DNA from: JAANXG01 sp963731035
Lineage (GTDB): Bacteria > Pseudomonadota > Gammaproteobacteria > Arenicellales > JAANXG01
Direction: 5' to 3'
Length of the DNA: 64,000 bases
Assembly: GCA_963731035.1 (NCBI GenBank)
Contig: CAVSUY010000003.1
Coordinates: 62,001-126,000, forward strand
The notes below the pieces were generated by a model. The model worked only from the letters and a program-made list of their open reading frames with translations, was not told where the DNA came from and searched no databases. The position numbers and the translations under genes are program-made. Positions 35,671-43,809 of the stretch are shown here, one piece after another. How positions within the stretch are numbered: position 1 is the stretch's first letter; each line of letters starts with the position of its first letter.

Positions 35671-36383
35671 AGAAGTTAATGCTAATACTCATCCTGGCCG
35701 TGGTCCCCGTTCTTTGCCAGGCAGCGGAGGAATCGGAGCCCCTGGACTCGGTATACATCAATCTGGACGACAAGGCTTCGCTGCAACATGGCGCCACACT
35801 GTTCGTGAACTACTGCTTGTCGTGCCACAGCGCGGCGTTCATGCGCTATCGCCGGATGGGCGATGATCTGGGCATCAGTGAGCAGAACCTGCGCAAGTAC
35901 ATGATGTTCGCTGCCGACAAACCCGGCGATCTCATGAAGGTGGCGATGCCCGCAGCCGAGGCCAAGAAATGGTTTGGGACGGCGCCGCCGGACCTGTCGC
36001 TGATTGCCCGCCAGCGCAAGCCCGAGTGGATCTATACCTACCTGCGGAGTTTCTACCGTGATCCGAGCACCAAGACTGGCTGGAACAATACCTTGTTTCA
36101 AAACGTGGCGATGCCCAACGTGCTTTACACCCTCCAGGGCGTACAGCGCCTGGCGGGCCATGACGAGGACGGGCGACCCCAGTTCGAGTTGGAGAAACCC
36201 GGCAGTTTGAAGCCGGAGGAATACGACAAGGCGATTCAGGACCTGACCAATTTCCTGGTCTACCTCGGTGAACCGGCCAAGCTCGAACGCTACAAGGTCG
36301 GCGGCATCGTACTGCTGTTCCTGGTGGGTTTCTTTACGTTGGCTTCGTTCCTGAAGAAGGAATTCTGGAAGGACATACACTAG
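35667..36383 (+). CDS. petC: Cytochrome c1 PetC
   Basis: A 238-residue cytochrome c1 that accepts electrons from the Rieske centre. It has a Sec signal peptide (residues 1-20, ending CQAA), the heme site Cys50-Leu-Ser-Cys53-His54, a likely axial methionine in NVAMPNVLY, and a C-terminal membrane anchor (VGGIVLLFLVGFFTLASFL). It closes the petABC operon. Confidence 0.96.
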   Translation: MKKLMLILILAVVPVLCQAAEESEPLDSVYINLDDKASLQHGATLFVNYCLSCHSAAFMRYRRMGDDLGISEQNLRKYMMFAADKPGDLMKVAMPAAEAKKWFGTAPPDLSLIARQRKPEWIYTYLRSFYRDPSTKTGWNNTLFQNVAMPNVLYTLQGVQRLAGHDEDGRPQFELEKPGSLKPEEYDKAIQDLTNFLVYLGEPAKLERYKVGGIVLLFLVGFFTLASFLKKEFWKDIH

Positions 36384-36426
36384 TCCATCCATCAGTGGGC
36401 TCTCGAGCCGGAAACTAAGAGAGGTT

Positions 36427-37056
36427 ATGGTTACATCAGCGGGTCGCCGGTCGGTGATGGCGCTGTTTTCCGCGCCCGACTGCATATTCAGTCACAGTTG
36501 TCGGTTCGTGCTGGTCGAGAAGGCCGTCGACTGCGACATCGTCGACGTCAGCGACCGGGAAGCGGCCTACGAACTGGCGGAGCTGAATCCATACAATGAG
36601 ACCCCCACGCTGGTCGACAGGGAACTGGTGATTTACGGCGGTCAGATCATCATCGAGTACCTGGAGGAACGCCTTCCCCACCCGCCCCTTATGCCCGTCG
36701 ATCCTGTGAACCGGGCCAGGGCCCGTCTGATGATGATGCGTTTCGAACGTGAATGGATCAGCACTTACGCCAGGGCGGTGGAGTCCGGGAGACGCCTGAC
36801 GGATGAACAGCTCAAGGAAATGCGCGACGGCCTGATCTCCATGTCACCGGCGTTGGCGGAGCAGCACTACATGCTCGGCGACGAGTTCAGCCTGGTGGAT
36901 TGCGTGGTCGCTCCGTTCCTGTGGCGGCTGCCGGCCATGGGGATCGAGCTGCCCCACCAGGCGCGCTCCGTCACCGACTACGGGAAGCGGTTGTTCGACC
37001 GGCCGGCGTTCAGCGCCAGCCTCACCGACTTCGAGAGGGAGATACACCGCACGTGA
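36427..37056 (+). CDS. sspA: Stringent starvation protein A SspA
   Basis: A 209-residue glutathione-transferase-fold protein that binds RNA polymerase in the starvation and acid response. The N-terminal thioredoxin fold has FSAPDCIFSHSCRFVLVEK and the cis-proline loop NETPTLVDRELVIYGG, followed by the all-alpha domain. A GAGAGG ribosome-binding site precedes the ATG. petABC-sspAB is the standard gammaproteobacterial order. Confidence 0.93.
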   Translation: MVTSAGRRSVMALFSAPDCIFSHSCRFVLVEKAVDCDIVDVSDREAAYELAELNPYNETPTLVDRELVIYGGQIIIEYLEERLPHPPLMPVDPVNRARARLMMMRFEREWISTYARAVESGRRLTDEQLKEMRDGLISMSPALAEQHYMLGDEFSLVDCVVAPFLWRLPAMGIELPHQARSVTDYGKRLFDRPAFSASLTDFEREIHRT

Positions 37057-37439
37057 TCTCTACGAAGCCGTATCTTATCAGGGCCATCCGCGACTGGGCG
37101 CTGGACAACAGTTTCACGCCCCAGATCCTGGTAGACGCCACCGTCGATGGGGTCCGGGTCCCGCAAAGTCATGTGTCCGACGGGCAAATCGTGCTGAACA
37201 TTGCCGACCAGGCAGTGGAGACGCTGGAGATGGGCAACGATTTCCTCTCCTTTGCCGCCCGGTTCAACGGCTCGCCTCACAATATCGACGTGCCGGTTGA
37301 ATCGGTGCTGGCGATCTTCGCGAGAGAAAACGGCCAGGGCATATTCTTCAAGGAGCCGGACGGTTCCCCCGATCCGGACGGGAACGACGGGCAGGACTCC
37401 GTGAAGTCCCCCAAGCCCAATTTGAAGCTGGTGAAGTAG
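37053..37439 (+). CDS. sspB: ClpXP protease adaptor SspB
   Basis: A 128-residue adaptor that delivers ssrA-tagged proteins to ClpXP. It starts at the GTG at 37053, overlapping the sspA stop. The substrate-binding beta domain is STKPYLIRAIRDWALDNSFTPQILVDA to VLAIFARENGQG, followed by an acidic linker. The tail SPKPNLKLVK is the ClpX-binding XB motif. Confidence 0.93.
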   Translation: MISTKPYLIRAIRDWALDNSFTPQILVDATVDGVRVPQSHVSDGQIVLNIADQAVETLEMGNDFLSFAARFNGSPHNIDVPVESVLAIFARENGQGIFFKEPDGSPDPDGNDGQDSVKSPKPNLKLVK

Positions 37440-37506
37440 GAGAACAGGCCGCGGAAAGGGTCCGGGGTTCCCGGCGCCCTGGATTCGCGCGTGGCTCCGG
37501 GTGAGC

Positions 37507-37535
37507 CTTGAATCCACGAACTTCCATCCCCATCA
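37507..37535 (+). promoter_or_regulatory. Sigma-32 (heat-shock) promoter for hslVU
   Basis: CTTGAAT (37507-37513) and CCCCATCA (37528-37535) with a 14-base spacer match the sigma-32 consensus CTTGAAA-N11-16-CCCCATNT closely. Transcription would begin near 37542. This rules out the in-frame start at 37508 and supports the hslV ATG at 37589. Confidence 0.75.
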
Positions 37536-37588
37536 ACGATTTTCTACGTCTCGACATTCAACCAGTCCAACTTTCGGGAAGCATCCGC

Positions 37589-38137
37589 ATGTCATACGAC
37601 CCACACGGGACGACTATCCTTTCCGTGCGCCGCGACGACCAGGTGGTTATCGGGGGAGACGGACAGGTCTCCCTGAACACCACTGTGATGAAGAGCAATG
37701 CCCGCAAAGTGCGGCGCTTGTTCAAAGACCGTGTGCTGGCGGGTTTCGCAGGCGGTACCGCCGATGCCTTCACCCTGTTCGAGCGGTTCGAGGGCAAACT
37801 GGAGAAGCACCAAGGCAACCTCATGCGCTCCGCGGTGGAGCTGGCTAAGGACTGGCGTACGGACCGAATGCTGCGGCGGCTGGAAGCGCTGCTGGCGGTT
37901 GCCGACATGGAGGCGTCCCTGATTATCTCCGGCAACGGCGACGTCATTGAGCCGGAGGCCGGCATCATGGCGATCGGCTCCGGTGGGCCCTATGCCCAGT
38001 CGGCGGCGAGGGCACTGTTCGAGAACACCGAGCTGGATGCGCGGACCATCGTCGAGAAGAGTCTGAACATTGCCGCCGATATATGCATCTATACCAACAG
38101 CAACCTCACTATCGAAACACTGGGAGGCTCCGACTGA
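37589..38137 (+). CDS. hslV: ATP-dependent protease proteolytic subunit HslV
   Basis: A 182-residue Thr-protease subunit of HslVU, related to the proteasome beta subunit. From the chosen ATG there is a seven-residue leader (MSYDPHG) and then TTILSVRRDDQVVIGGDGQVS, so Thr8 should become the catalytic N-terminal threonine after processing. In enterobacteria the leader is only Met. A sigma-32 promoter lies just upstream. hslU begins 1 base after its stop. Confidence 0.95.
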   Translation: MSYDPHGTTILSVRRDDQVVIGGDGQVSLNTTVMKSNARKVRRLFKDRVLAGFAGGTADAFTLFERFEGKLEKHQGNLMRSAVELAKDWRTDRMLRRLEALLAVADMEASLIISGNGDVIEPEAGIMAIGSGGPYAQSAARALFENTELDARTIVEKSLNIAADICIYTNSNLTIETLGGSD

Positions 38138-38138
38138 T

Positions 38139-39470
38139 ATGTCGTCGTTGACGCCGAGAGAGATCGTCGAAGAGCTGGACAAGCACATCATCGGCCAGGA
38201 CGCCGCCAAGCGCGCAGTGGCCATTGCCTTGAGAAACCGGTGGCGCCGGCGGCAGGTGCCCGATGAAACGCTGCGGACCGAGATCACTCCCAAGAACATC
38301 CTGATGATCGGGCCCACGGGTGTTGGCAAGACGGAGATCGCGCGCCGCCTTGCCAGGATGGCGCACGCGCCCTTCACCAAGGTCGAGGCCTCCAAATTCA
38401 CCGAAGTGGGCTACGTTGGACGCGACGTCGACTCCATCGTCCGGGATCTCATGGACATCGCGGTCAAGATGTCCCGCGAGGATGCCATGAACAAGGTGAG
38501 GCCCCGGGCCGAGGATGCTGCCGAGGAGCGGGTTCTCGACATACTCGTGCCTCCCGCTCGGCAGTACGATGGGGCTACCGTCGAGTCCGGCGACGACAGC
38601 GCCGGCCGCCAGCACTTCAGAAAGATGCTGCGCGAGGGCACGCTGGATGACCGGGAGATCGAAATCGAGGTCTCCCAGGCGGGCATGGGGGTGGAGATTT
38701 TCGGACCTCCCGGCATGGAGGAGATGACGAGTCAGCTGCAGAACATGATGCAAAACCTCGGCGGCCAGCGTAAGAAGCACCGCAAGGTTACGGTCAAGGC
38801 TGCTATGAAGCTCCTGACGGAGGACGAAGCGGCGAAGATGATCAACGAGGAGGAGACCAAGGAAGGGGCCCTGGAGCGGGTAGAGCAGGATGGGATCGTC
38901 TTCCTGGACGAGCTGGACAAGATCGTGGGTCGTTCGGAAACCCATGGTCCCGATGTCTCACGGGAGGGCGTGCAGCGGGACCTGCTGCCGCTGGTGGAAG
39001 GCTCCACCGTCTCCACCAAGTACGGGATGGTCCGCACCGACCATATCCTGTTCATCGCTTCCGGCGCTTTCCAGCTCAGCAAGCCCTCCGATCTTATCCC
39101 CGAGCTCCAAGGCCGGCTGCCGATTCGCGTGGAGCTGGATGCCCTGACGGCGGACGATTTCGTACGCATCCTGACGGAGACCGACGCTTCCCTGACCGAG
39201 CAGTACACAGCGTTGATGGCGACCGAGGATCTGAGCCTGCGGTTCACCGAGGACGGGGTTCGACGCATCGCCGAGGTCGCCTTCCGGGTGAATGAACAGA
39301 CCGAGAACATCGGCGCCCGGCGCCTGCACACGGTGATGGAGCACGTCCTCGAGACCGTGTCCTTCGAGGCCACGGACCGCGCCGGTGAAGTTACCATCGA
39401 TGCCGGGTACGTCGACGAGCACCTGGGCGACATCCTCCAGGACGAAGATCTAACGCGCTACATTCTGTAG
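38139..39470 (+). CDS. hslU: HslVU protease ATPase subunit HslU
   Basis: A 443-residue AAA+ unfoldase that feeds HslV. Walker A is GPTGVGKT (residues 58-65), Walker B is GIVFLDELDK, sensor 2 is in GARRLHTVMEHVLE, and the C-terminal DLTRYIL inserts into HslV. The intermediate I-domain is present (about 110-235). The start at the ATG at 38139 excludes a 23-residue extension inside hslV. Confidence 0.97.
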   Translation: MSSLTPREIVEELDKHIIGQDAAKRAVAIALRNRWRRRQVPDETLRTEITPKNILMIGPTGVGKTEIARRLARMAHAPFTKVEASKFTEVGYVGRDVDSIVRDLMDIAVKMSREDAMNKVRPRAEDAAEERVLDILVPPARQYDGATVESGDDSAGRQHFRKMLREGTLDDREIEIEVSQAGMGVEIFGPPGMEEMTSQLQNMMQNLGGQRKKHRKVTVKAAMKLLTEDEAAKMINEEETKEGALERVEQDGIVFLDELDKIVGRSETHGPDVSREGVQRDLLPLVEGSTVSTKYGMVRTDHILFIASGAFQLSKPSDLIPELQGRLPIRVELDALTADDFVRILTETDASLTEQYTALMATEDLSLRFTEDGVRRIAEVAFRVNEQTENIGARRLHTVMEHVLETVSFEATDRAGEVTIDAGYVDEHLGDILQDEDLTRYIL

Positions 39471-39501
39471 CGCCATCTTCAACGGTCCGGTTCCCGAAGC
39501 C

Positions 39502-39580
39502 CGGATCGTAGGAGCGGCTTCAGCCGCGATAGACACGTCCACGCCAAGAAGATCGCGGCTGAAGCCGCTCCTACGATCCG
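39502..39580. repeat. REP-like inverted pair, GTAGGAGCGGCTTC family, copy 2
   Basis: The 29-base arm 39502-39530 is an exact reverse complement of 39552-39580, with a 21-base loop. It lies 31 bases after the hslU stop and shares its core with the pair at 3281-3344. The stem is long enough to stop or protect the hslVU transcript. Confidence 0.85.
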
Positions 39581-39616
39581 CGGTTTCCGACCCGGGCGTC
39601 TCCACGGCAGCCCGCA

Positions 39617-39644
39617 CTTGAAATCTCCCTGCCGGACACCATAT
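39617..39644 (+). promoter_or_regulatory. Sigma-32 promoter for the first hsp20 gene
   Basis: CTTGAAA (39617-39623), exact consensus, and CACCATAT (39637-39644), 7 of 8 against CCCCATNT, with a 13-base spacer. The hsp20 ATG is 57 bases downstream. Confidence 0.75.
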
Positions 39645-39700
39645 CGGAATCAACCACGCAGCGACGTGCTGCATTGATGACCATTTTAGGAGGTTTCCAA

Positions 39701-40159
39701 ATGAACCAGTTAGCTCGCACACCTGAAAGCGGCTCCCTGTGGGGCGCCCTCGATGACTTCGACAGCCTGTTCGACGATTTCTGGCGTCCGCTTGGCCGTG
39801 CTCGCCAGGGCGCCGGAAACGGTGGGGCCTTTGCTCCGGCCCTCGACGTCACCGAAACCGAGAGCGAGTACCGCGTGCGCGCGGACTTGCCGGGTATCAA
39901 GAAAGATGACCTGGACATCAGCATTCAGGACGGGGTGTTGACCATCAACGCCGAAACCAAATATGAAGACGAGGCGAAGAAGGAAGGCCGGCTCATCAGG
40001 CAGGAGCGCCGGTATGGGAAGTTCGTGCGGTCCATGCGCCTCGGCGACTCCGTGGACGTCAGCAAGGTGAAGGCCGAATACAAGGACGGAGTGTTGAGCC
40101 TGGTGCTGCCCAAGGCCGAGGAAGTCCGTCCGAAGCGCATAGACGTCAAGGTCGGCTGA
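39701..40159 (+). CDS. Small heat-shock protein Hsp20 (first of two)
   Basis: A 152-residue alpha-crystallin-type holding chaperone that binds unfolding proteins. The N-terminal SLFDDFWRP stretch is followed by the crystallin domain (ALDVTETESEYRVRADLPGIKKDDLDISIQDGVLTI to AEYKDGVLSLVLPKAEE). The start at 39701 has a perfect AGGAGG site. A sigma-32 promoter upstream and a terminator downstream frame it as a single-gene unit. The next gene is a close paralogue. Confidence 0.93.
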   Translation: MNQLARTPESGSLWGALDDFDSLFDDFWRPLGRARQGAGNGGAFAPALDVTETESEYRVRADLPGIKKDDLDISIQDGVLTINAETKYEDEAKKEGRLIRQERRYGKFVRSMRLGDSVDVSKVKAEYKDGVLSLVLPKAEEVRPKRIDVKVG

Positions 40160-40190
40160 ACACGGTCTGCGCTTTCGCGATCCAGCCAAG

Positions 40191-40218
40191 AAAAGGCCGC
40201 CTAAGGGCGGCCTTTTTT
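40191..40218 (+). terminator. Rho-independent terminator after the first hsp20
   Basis: AAGGCCGCC and GGCGGCCTT form a 9-base stem around a 4-base loop, followed by a run of T. Confidence 0.9.
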
Positions 40219-40435
40219 GTCGGCGGAGCGCCCGTTGGGGAACGGCGGCACCGCGACTGTGGAATGATGACTCAGATCAATGTCCGGTGCGCGGCGGCGT
40301 TGTATCTTGCGCTCGCATCAGCACCGGGTCGGTTCTTCCACCCCGCGACTTTGCCAGCCCGGGCTGGCGGAAAATCGTCCTTGGTTTCGATACAGCCCCG
40401 GCAGCGCATGGGCGGTAACCATTTGGAGGCTAGCA

Positions 40436-40879
40436 ATGAAAGACATTACCCAAAGCTCCGAGCGTCGGACCCCCAGGGGGTTGTTCGGCGACTTCGACGA
40501 CATATTCGATGACTTCTGGCGTCCCGTCCGGCGCGAAAACGGAGGCGCCTTCGCGCCCGCCGTGGACGTGAGGGAGTCCGACGCCGAGTATCGCATCCGC
40601 GCCGATCTCCCGGGTGTCGAGAAAGACGACCTCGACATCAGCCTGCAGGACGGCGTGCTTACCATCAACGCCGAGACCAGGCAGGAGAAGAAGGAAGAGA
40701 AGGAAGGCCGTGTCATTCGCCAGGAGCGCCGCTGCGGCAAGTTTGTCCGCTCCATGCGACTTGGCGACACCGTGGATGCCGACAAGATCAAGGCCGAATA
40801 CAAGGACGGCGTGCTGGATCTGGTCCTGCCGAAGACCGAGAAGGTGAAGGTCAAGAAAATCGACGTCCAGGTCAAATAG
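40436..40879 (+). CDS. Small heat-shock protein Hsp20 (second of two)
   Basis: A 147-residue alpha-crystallin-type chaperone, clearly a duplicate of the gene before: both have DDFWRP, the same DLPG-KDDLDIS-QDGVLTINAET core and KAEYKDGVL. It has a more basic C-terminus (KVKVKKIDVQVK) and an extra Lys/Glu-rich insertion. The start at 40436 has a GGAGG site; the longer frame from 40280 is unsupported. I see no good sigma-32 promoter directly upstream. It has its own terminator. Confidence 0.92.
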   Translation: MKDITQSSERRTPRGLFGDFDDIFDDFWRPVRRENGGAFAPAVDVRESDAEYRIRADLPGVEKDDLDISLQDGVLTINAETRQEKKEEKEGRVIRQERRCGKFVRSMRLGDTVDADKIKAEYKDGVLDLVLPKTEKVKVKKIDVQVK

Positions 40880-40902
40880 CTCCATTTACATTGCGTTGTC
40901 TT

Positions 40903-40928
40903 GGGGCCGCATTGCGCGGCCCCTTTTT
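40903..40928 (+). terminator. Rho-independent terminator after the second hsp20
   Basis: GGGGCCGC and GCGGCCCC form an 8-base stem with a 5-base loop, followed by seven T. Confidence 0.92.
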
Positions 40929-40983
40929 TTGGGTATAGTTCGACGATGCGATATACACCGATACGCGGCCTCAGGATCCGGCA

Positions 40984-41877
40984 TTGACTTCCACCAGCGA
41001 CAAGGCGCTTGACTTCGCGCGCGTTCTCACCGAGGCGCTGCCGTATATCCAGCGGTTTCACGGCAAGACCATAGTCATCAAGTACGGCGGCAACGCCATG
41101 GTGGATTCCGACCTGAAGCGCGCCTTCGCGCGAGACGTGGTGTTGTTGAAGCTGGTGGGCATCAATCCGGTGATCGTTCACGGCGGCGGACCCCAGATCA
41201 GCAGGGTGCTCGAGCGAATCGGCAAGAAAAGCGAGTTCATAGACGGCATGCGGGTGACCGACCAGGAGACCATGGACGTCGTGGAGATGGTACTGGGCGG
41301 GCTCGTGAACAAGGAGATCGTGAACCTGATAAACAGCCACGGCGGCCGCGCTGTAGGCCTGTCCGGCAAGGATGGCGCCATGATCCGCGCCCGGCGGCTG
41401 ACGGTGGCGCGCAACGATCCCGAGGCCAACGAGCCCGAGATCATCGATCTGGGGCACGTGGGGGAGGTGGCGCAGGTGGATCCCCGGGTAGTCAAGACGC
41501 TCGACGAGAAGCAGTTCATACCTGTTATTGCCCCCATCGGCGTAGGGGACGACGGACATACCTACAACATCAACGCCGATACCGTGGCGGGCAAGCTCGC
41601 CATCACCCTGGGAGCGGAGAAGCTGATCCTGCTGACGAACACCACCGGGGTGATGGATCGGGACGGCGGTTTGCTGACGGGCCTGACCGCTGCTGATGTA
41701 CAAGGCTACGTCAACGACGGCACCATCAGCGGCGGCATGCTGCCCAAGGTGCGGTGTGCCCTGGATGCCGTGGGCAGCGGCGTGCACGGCGCCCATATCA
41801 TTGACGGGCGCGTGCGCCATGCCGTGCTGCTGGAGATATTTACCGACTCGGGCATCGGCACCTTGATCAAGCGGTAG
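40984..41877 (+). CDS. argB: Acetylglutamate kinase ArgB
   Basis: Second step of arginine synthesis: phosphorylates N-acetylglutamate. The 297-residue amino-acid-kinase fold has KTIVIKYGGNAM near the N-terminus, VHGGGPQISRVLERIGKKSEFIDGMRVT, and INADTVAGKLAITLGAEKLILLT near the middle. An N-terminal helix (DKALDFARVLTEALPYIQRF) of the kind that forms the arginine-inhibited hexamer is present. The start is a TTG at 40984; no ATG or GTG is better placed. Confidence 0.94.
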   Translation: MTSTSDKALDFARVLTEALPYIQRFHGKTIVIKYGGNAMVDSDLKRAFARDVVLLKLVGINPVIVHGGGPQISRVLERIGKKSEFIDGMRVTDQETMDVVEMVLGGLVNKEIVNLINSHGGRAVGLSGKDGAMIRARRLTVARNDPEANEPEIIDLGHVGEVAQVDPRVVKTLDEKQFIPVIAPIGVGDDGHTYNINADTVAGKLAITLGAEKLILLTNTTGVMDRDGGLLTGLTAADVQGYVNDGTISGGMLPKVRCALDAVGSGVHGAHIIDGRVRHAVLLEIFTDSGIGTLIKR

Positions 41878-41912
41878 GCGCCGTCTTTGCGTTCCGTCAT
41901 TGCTATGTCTGT

Positions 41913-41950
41913 CTGGATTGCCGCGTCGCCTTCGGCTCCTCGCAATGACG
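41913..41950 (-). repeat. Dispersed 38-bp repeat (CGTCATTGCGAGG...GGCAATCCAG), copy 2
   Basis: The reverse complement shares its outer 13 and 10 bases with the copy at 1628-1665, with the same total length. It lies between convergent argB and the acyltransferase gene. A partial third end (CGTCATTGC, 41895-41903) precedes it. Confidence 0.75.
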
Positions 41951-41975
41951 CCGGCACTGTCGCCGCACGAGACCG

Positions 41976-42683
41976 TTAAAGCGCGGCGGCGTCGTCCGGA
42001 TGACCTGCCGCCAGCAGGCAGGCGCGGGTGTTATCCAGCAATCTCCGCTGGAGTTCTTGCACCAATCCCTGTTCGTCTTCAGCCAGCTGCTCGCGGTTCA
42101 CGTACAACGGCTCGCCCACGTACTCGTAGAGGGTGGTGAAGCACTTGGGAATCTTGTGTCGGTCCCAGGTTCGCGTCCGCCACTGCCTTGCGGCGTTGAT
42201 CTCGTACGGCACGATGGGACAGCCCGCCAGGGCCGCGATCCACAGCACCCCCGTCTGGCACCGATACGCCGGGCCCCGCGGGCCGTCGGGGGTCATGGCG
42301 CCGTTCGAGCCCGCGCGCAGGGCCCGCACCATTTCCCGGGCCGCCCGCCGGCCGCTGGAGGAAGACGAGCCGCGCACAGCGATGTTGCCCGCCTTCTCGA
42401 TGCCCCTGGCGATGAACTCCCCGTCGCGACTGGCGCTGGCCATCATGGCCACCCCTCGATTGCGCATTCGGCACACGAAGATAGCGGTGTTATTGTGCCA
42501 ACCGGTTAGCAGCAACGGCTGACCGGCGTGTTCCAGCTCCAGGAGGTGTTCCCCGCCCACGGTCCGCAGTGTGCAGGTGCGAAGGATGCCGGTCATTACC
42601 CACTTGTACAGTGCCGGGACCACCACCAGAGCGACTGCGTTCAGCACGGTGGCGGTGGCTGGACGCGCCCGGGCCGGGGTCAC
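41976..42683 (-). CDS. Lysophospholipid acyltransferase-family protein (DUF374 type)
   Basis: A 235-residue membrane-associated acyltransferase-like protein. The LPLAT block I is altered to TGWHNNTAIF, block III is TPDGPRGPAY, and there is a hydrophobic N-terminal segment. Such proteins (LPLAT/DUF374) are thought to act in lipid A or other envelope lipid acylation, but the substrate is not known. The start is a GTG at 42683 overlapping the stop of the LpxD homologue, so the two are co-translated and may act in the same pathway. Confidence 0.8.
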   Translation of the reverse strand: MTPARARPATATVLNAVALVVVPALYKWVMTGILRTCTLRTVGGEHLLELEHAGQPLLLTGWHNNTAIFVCRMRNRGVAMMASASRDGEFIARGIEKAGNIAVRGSSSSSGRRAAREMVRALRAGSNGAMTPDGPRGPAYRCQTGVLWIAALAGCPIVPYEINAARQWRTRTWDRHKIPKCFTTLYEYVGEPLYVNREQLAEDEQGLVQELQRRLLDNTRACLLAAGHPDDAAAL

Positions 42684-43753
42684 CGGTTCCTGCCGCCGCC
42701 GGTGAGTTGGGACACCTGCTTCTCGAGGTTCCGCACGCGCTGCAACAAGTCGTACAGCTTCCTGAATACCGACATGTTCCGGGTGTACTCGCGGAACGGC
42801 TGGGTCGGCCCGGCGGCGTACATGCCGGGCTCGGTGATGTCCTCGGTGACGCCGGCGCGGTGCACCAACACAACGTCGTCGGCGATGACCTTGTGATCGA
42901 GAACGCCGGTCTGTCCGCTCGCGATCACCCGTTTGCCGAAGCGTGTCGAGCCCGATATGCCGGTGTGCGCCACGAGAATGCAGTCCTCGTCGATGAATAC
43001 GTTATGTGCCAAATGACACAGGGCGTCTATCTTGGTGCCTCGGGCGACCCGGGTCTCGTGATAGGTGGCGCGATCAATGGTGACGTTGGCCGATATCAGG
43101 ACGTCGTCCTCCAGCACAACGATGCCTTTCTGTGGAATACGGTGGTAGTGCTTGTTCTCGTCGCGGGCGAAGCCGAAGCCCTCGGCGCCGATGACGCAGC
43201 CGGGCTTGAGCCTGACCCGTCGCCCGATCCGGCAGTAGCTCCCCACGAAAACGCCGGCCAGAACCAGGGTGTCGTCACCGATGACGGCGCCGGTCTCGAT
43301 AACGGCGTTGGACTGCACCACCACTCGTTCCCCCAGCACCACGTTGCTCCCGATTACCGCGCAGGGTCCGACGGTAGCGCTGTCCGGAACCTTCGCGGTG
43401 TCGTGGACCACCGCGCCGGGGTGGATGCGCGGCCACTCGTGGTCGTGATAGTCGGTGTCGTCGAAGGCCTGGCGCATGAAGGCATGGGCCAGCTTCACAT
43501 CGTGGCTCACCACGATACCCAGCTCCTCGACGTCTTCGAGGGCGTCGGCAATTGCCTGGGTCGTGACCAGCGCCGCCGGCGGCGAGCGTCTCAGGGATTC
43601 GACCCGGTCCGGGTCGTCGGTGAATACGAGGCTGCCGGCGGTGTACTGCTCCGCGGGCGAGAATTCGCTGAACCTCACGTCCGGCCGGCGCACCTCCAAG
43701 GCATAGGGCGTGTTCTTGAACTGTTCATACAATTCGCCGATGGAGATATTCAT
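42680..43753 (-). CDS. lpxD: UDP-3-O-acylglucosamine N-acyltransferase, LpxD homologue
   Basis: A 357-residue hexapeptide-repeat acyltransferase. It has an N-terminal uridine-binding domain (1-100), a left-handed beta-helix (about 108-290) and a C-terminal helical tail with a coiled coil. The presumed catalytic histidine is His250 in CHLAHNVFI, matching the AHNV motif of LpxD. It is not in the bamA-skp-lpxD-fabZ-lpxA context, so it may be a second LpxD paralogue with a different acyl chain or sugar; the symbol is given with that caution. Confidence 0.8.
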   Translation of the reverse strand: MNISIGELYEQFKNTPYALEVRRPDVRFSEFSPAEQYTAGSLVFTDDPDRVESLRRSPPAALVTTQAIADALEDVEELGIVVSHDVKLAHAFMRQAFDDTDYHDHEWPRIHPGAVVHDTAKVPDSATVGPCAVIGSNVVLGERVVVQSNAVIETGAVIGDDTLVLAGVFVGSYCRIGRRVRLKPGCVIGAEGFGFARDENKHYHRIPQKGIVVLEDDVLISANVTIDRATYHETRVARGTKIDALCHLAHNVFIDEDCILVAHTGISGSTRFGKRVIASGQTGVLDHKVIADDVVLVHRAGVTEDITEPGMYAAGPTQPFREYTRNMSVFRKLYDLLQRVRNLEKQVSQLTGGGRNR

Positions 43754-43786
43754 TGCTGTCGCGCCGTTCCCCGTAGTCGCCCACTG

Positions 43787-43809
43787 TAGGCCGGCATTTT
43801 ACGCCGACA
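43787..43809 (+). repeat. Short palindromic repeat, GTAGGTCGG family, copy 4
   Basis: GTAGGCCGGCATTTTACGCCGAC, the same 23-base layout as copy 2. The TTA at 43799-43801 is the reverse complement of the MFS gene stop codon (TAA), so this copy ends a reading frame too. Confidence 0.65.

Noticed and set aside
40318..41820. 500-codon minus-strand open frame opposite argB and the second hsp20
   Set aside because: It spans two well-identified genes and a strong terminator; a shadow frame.
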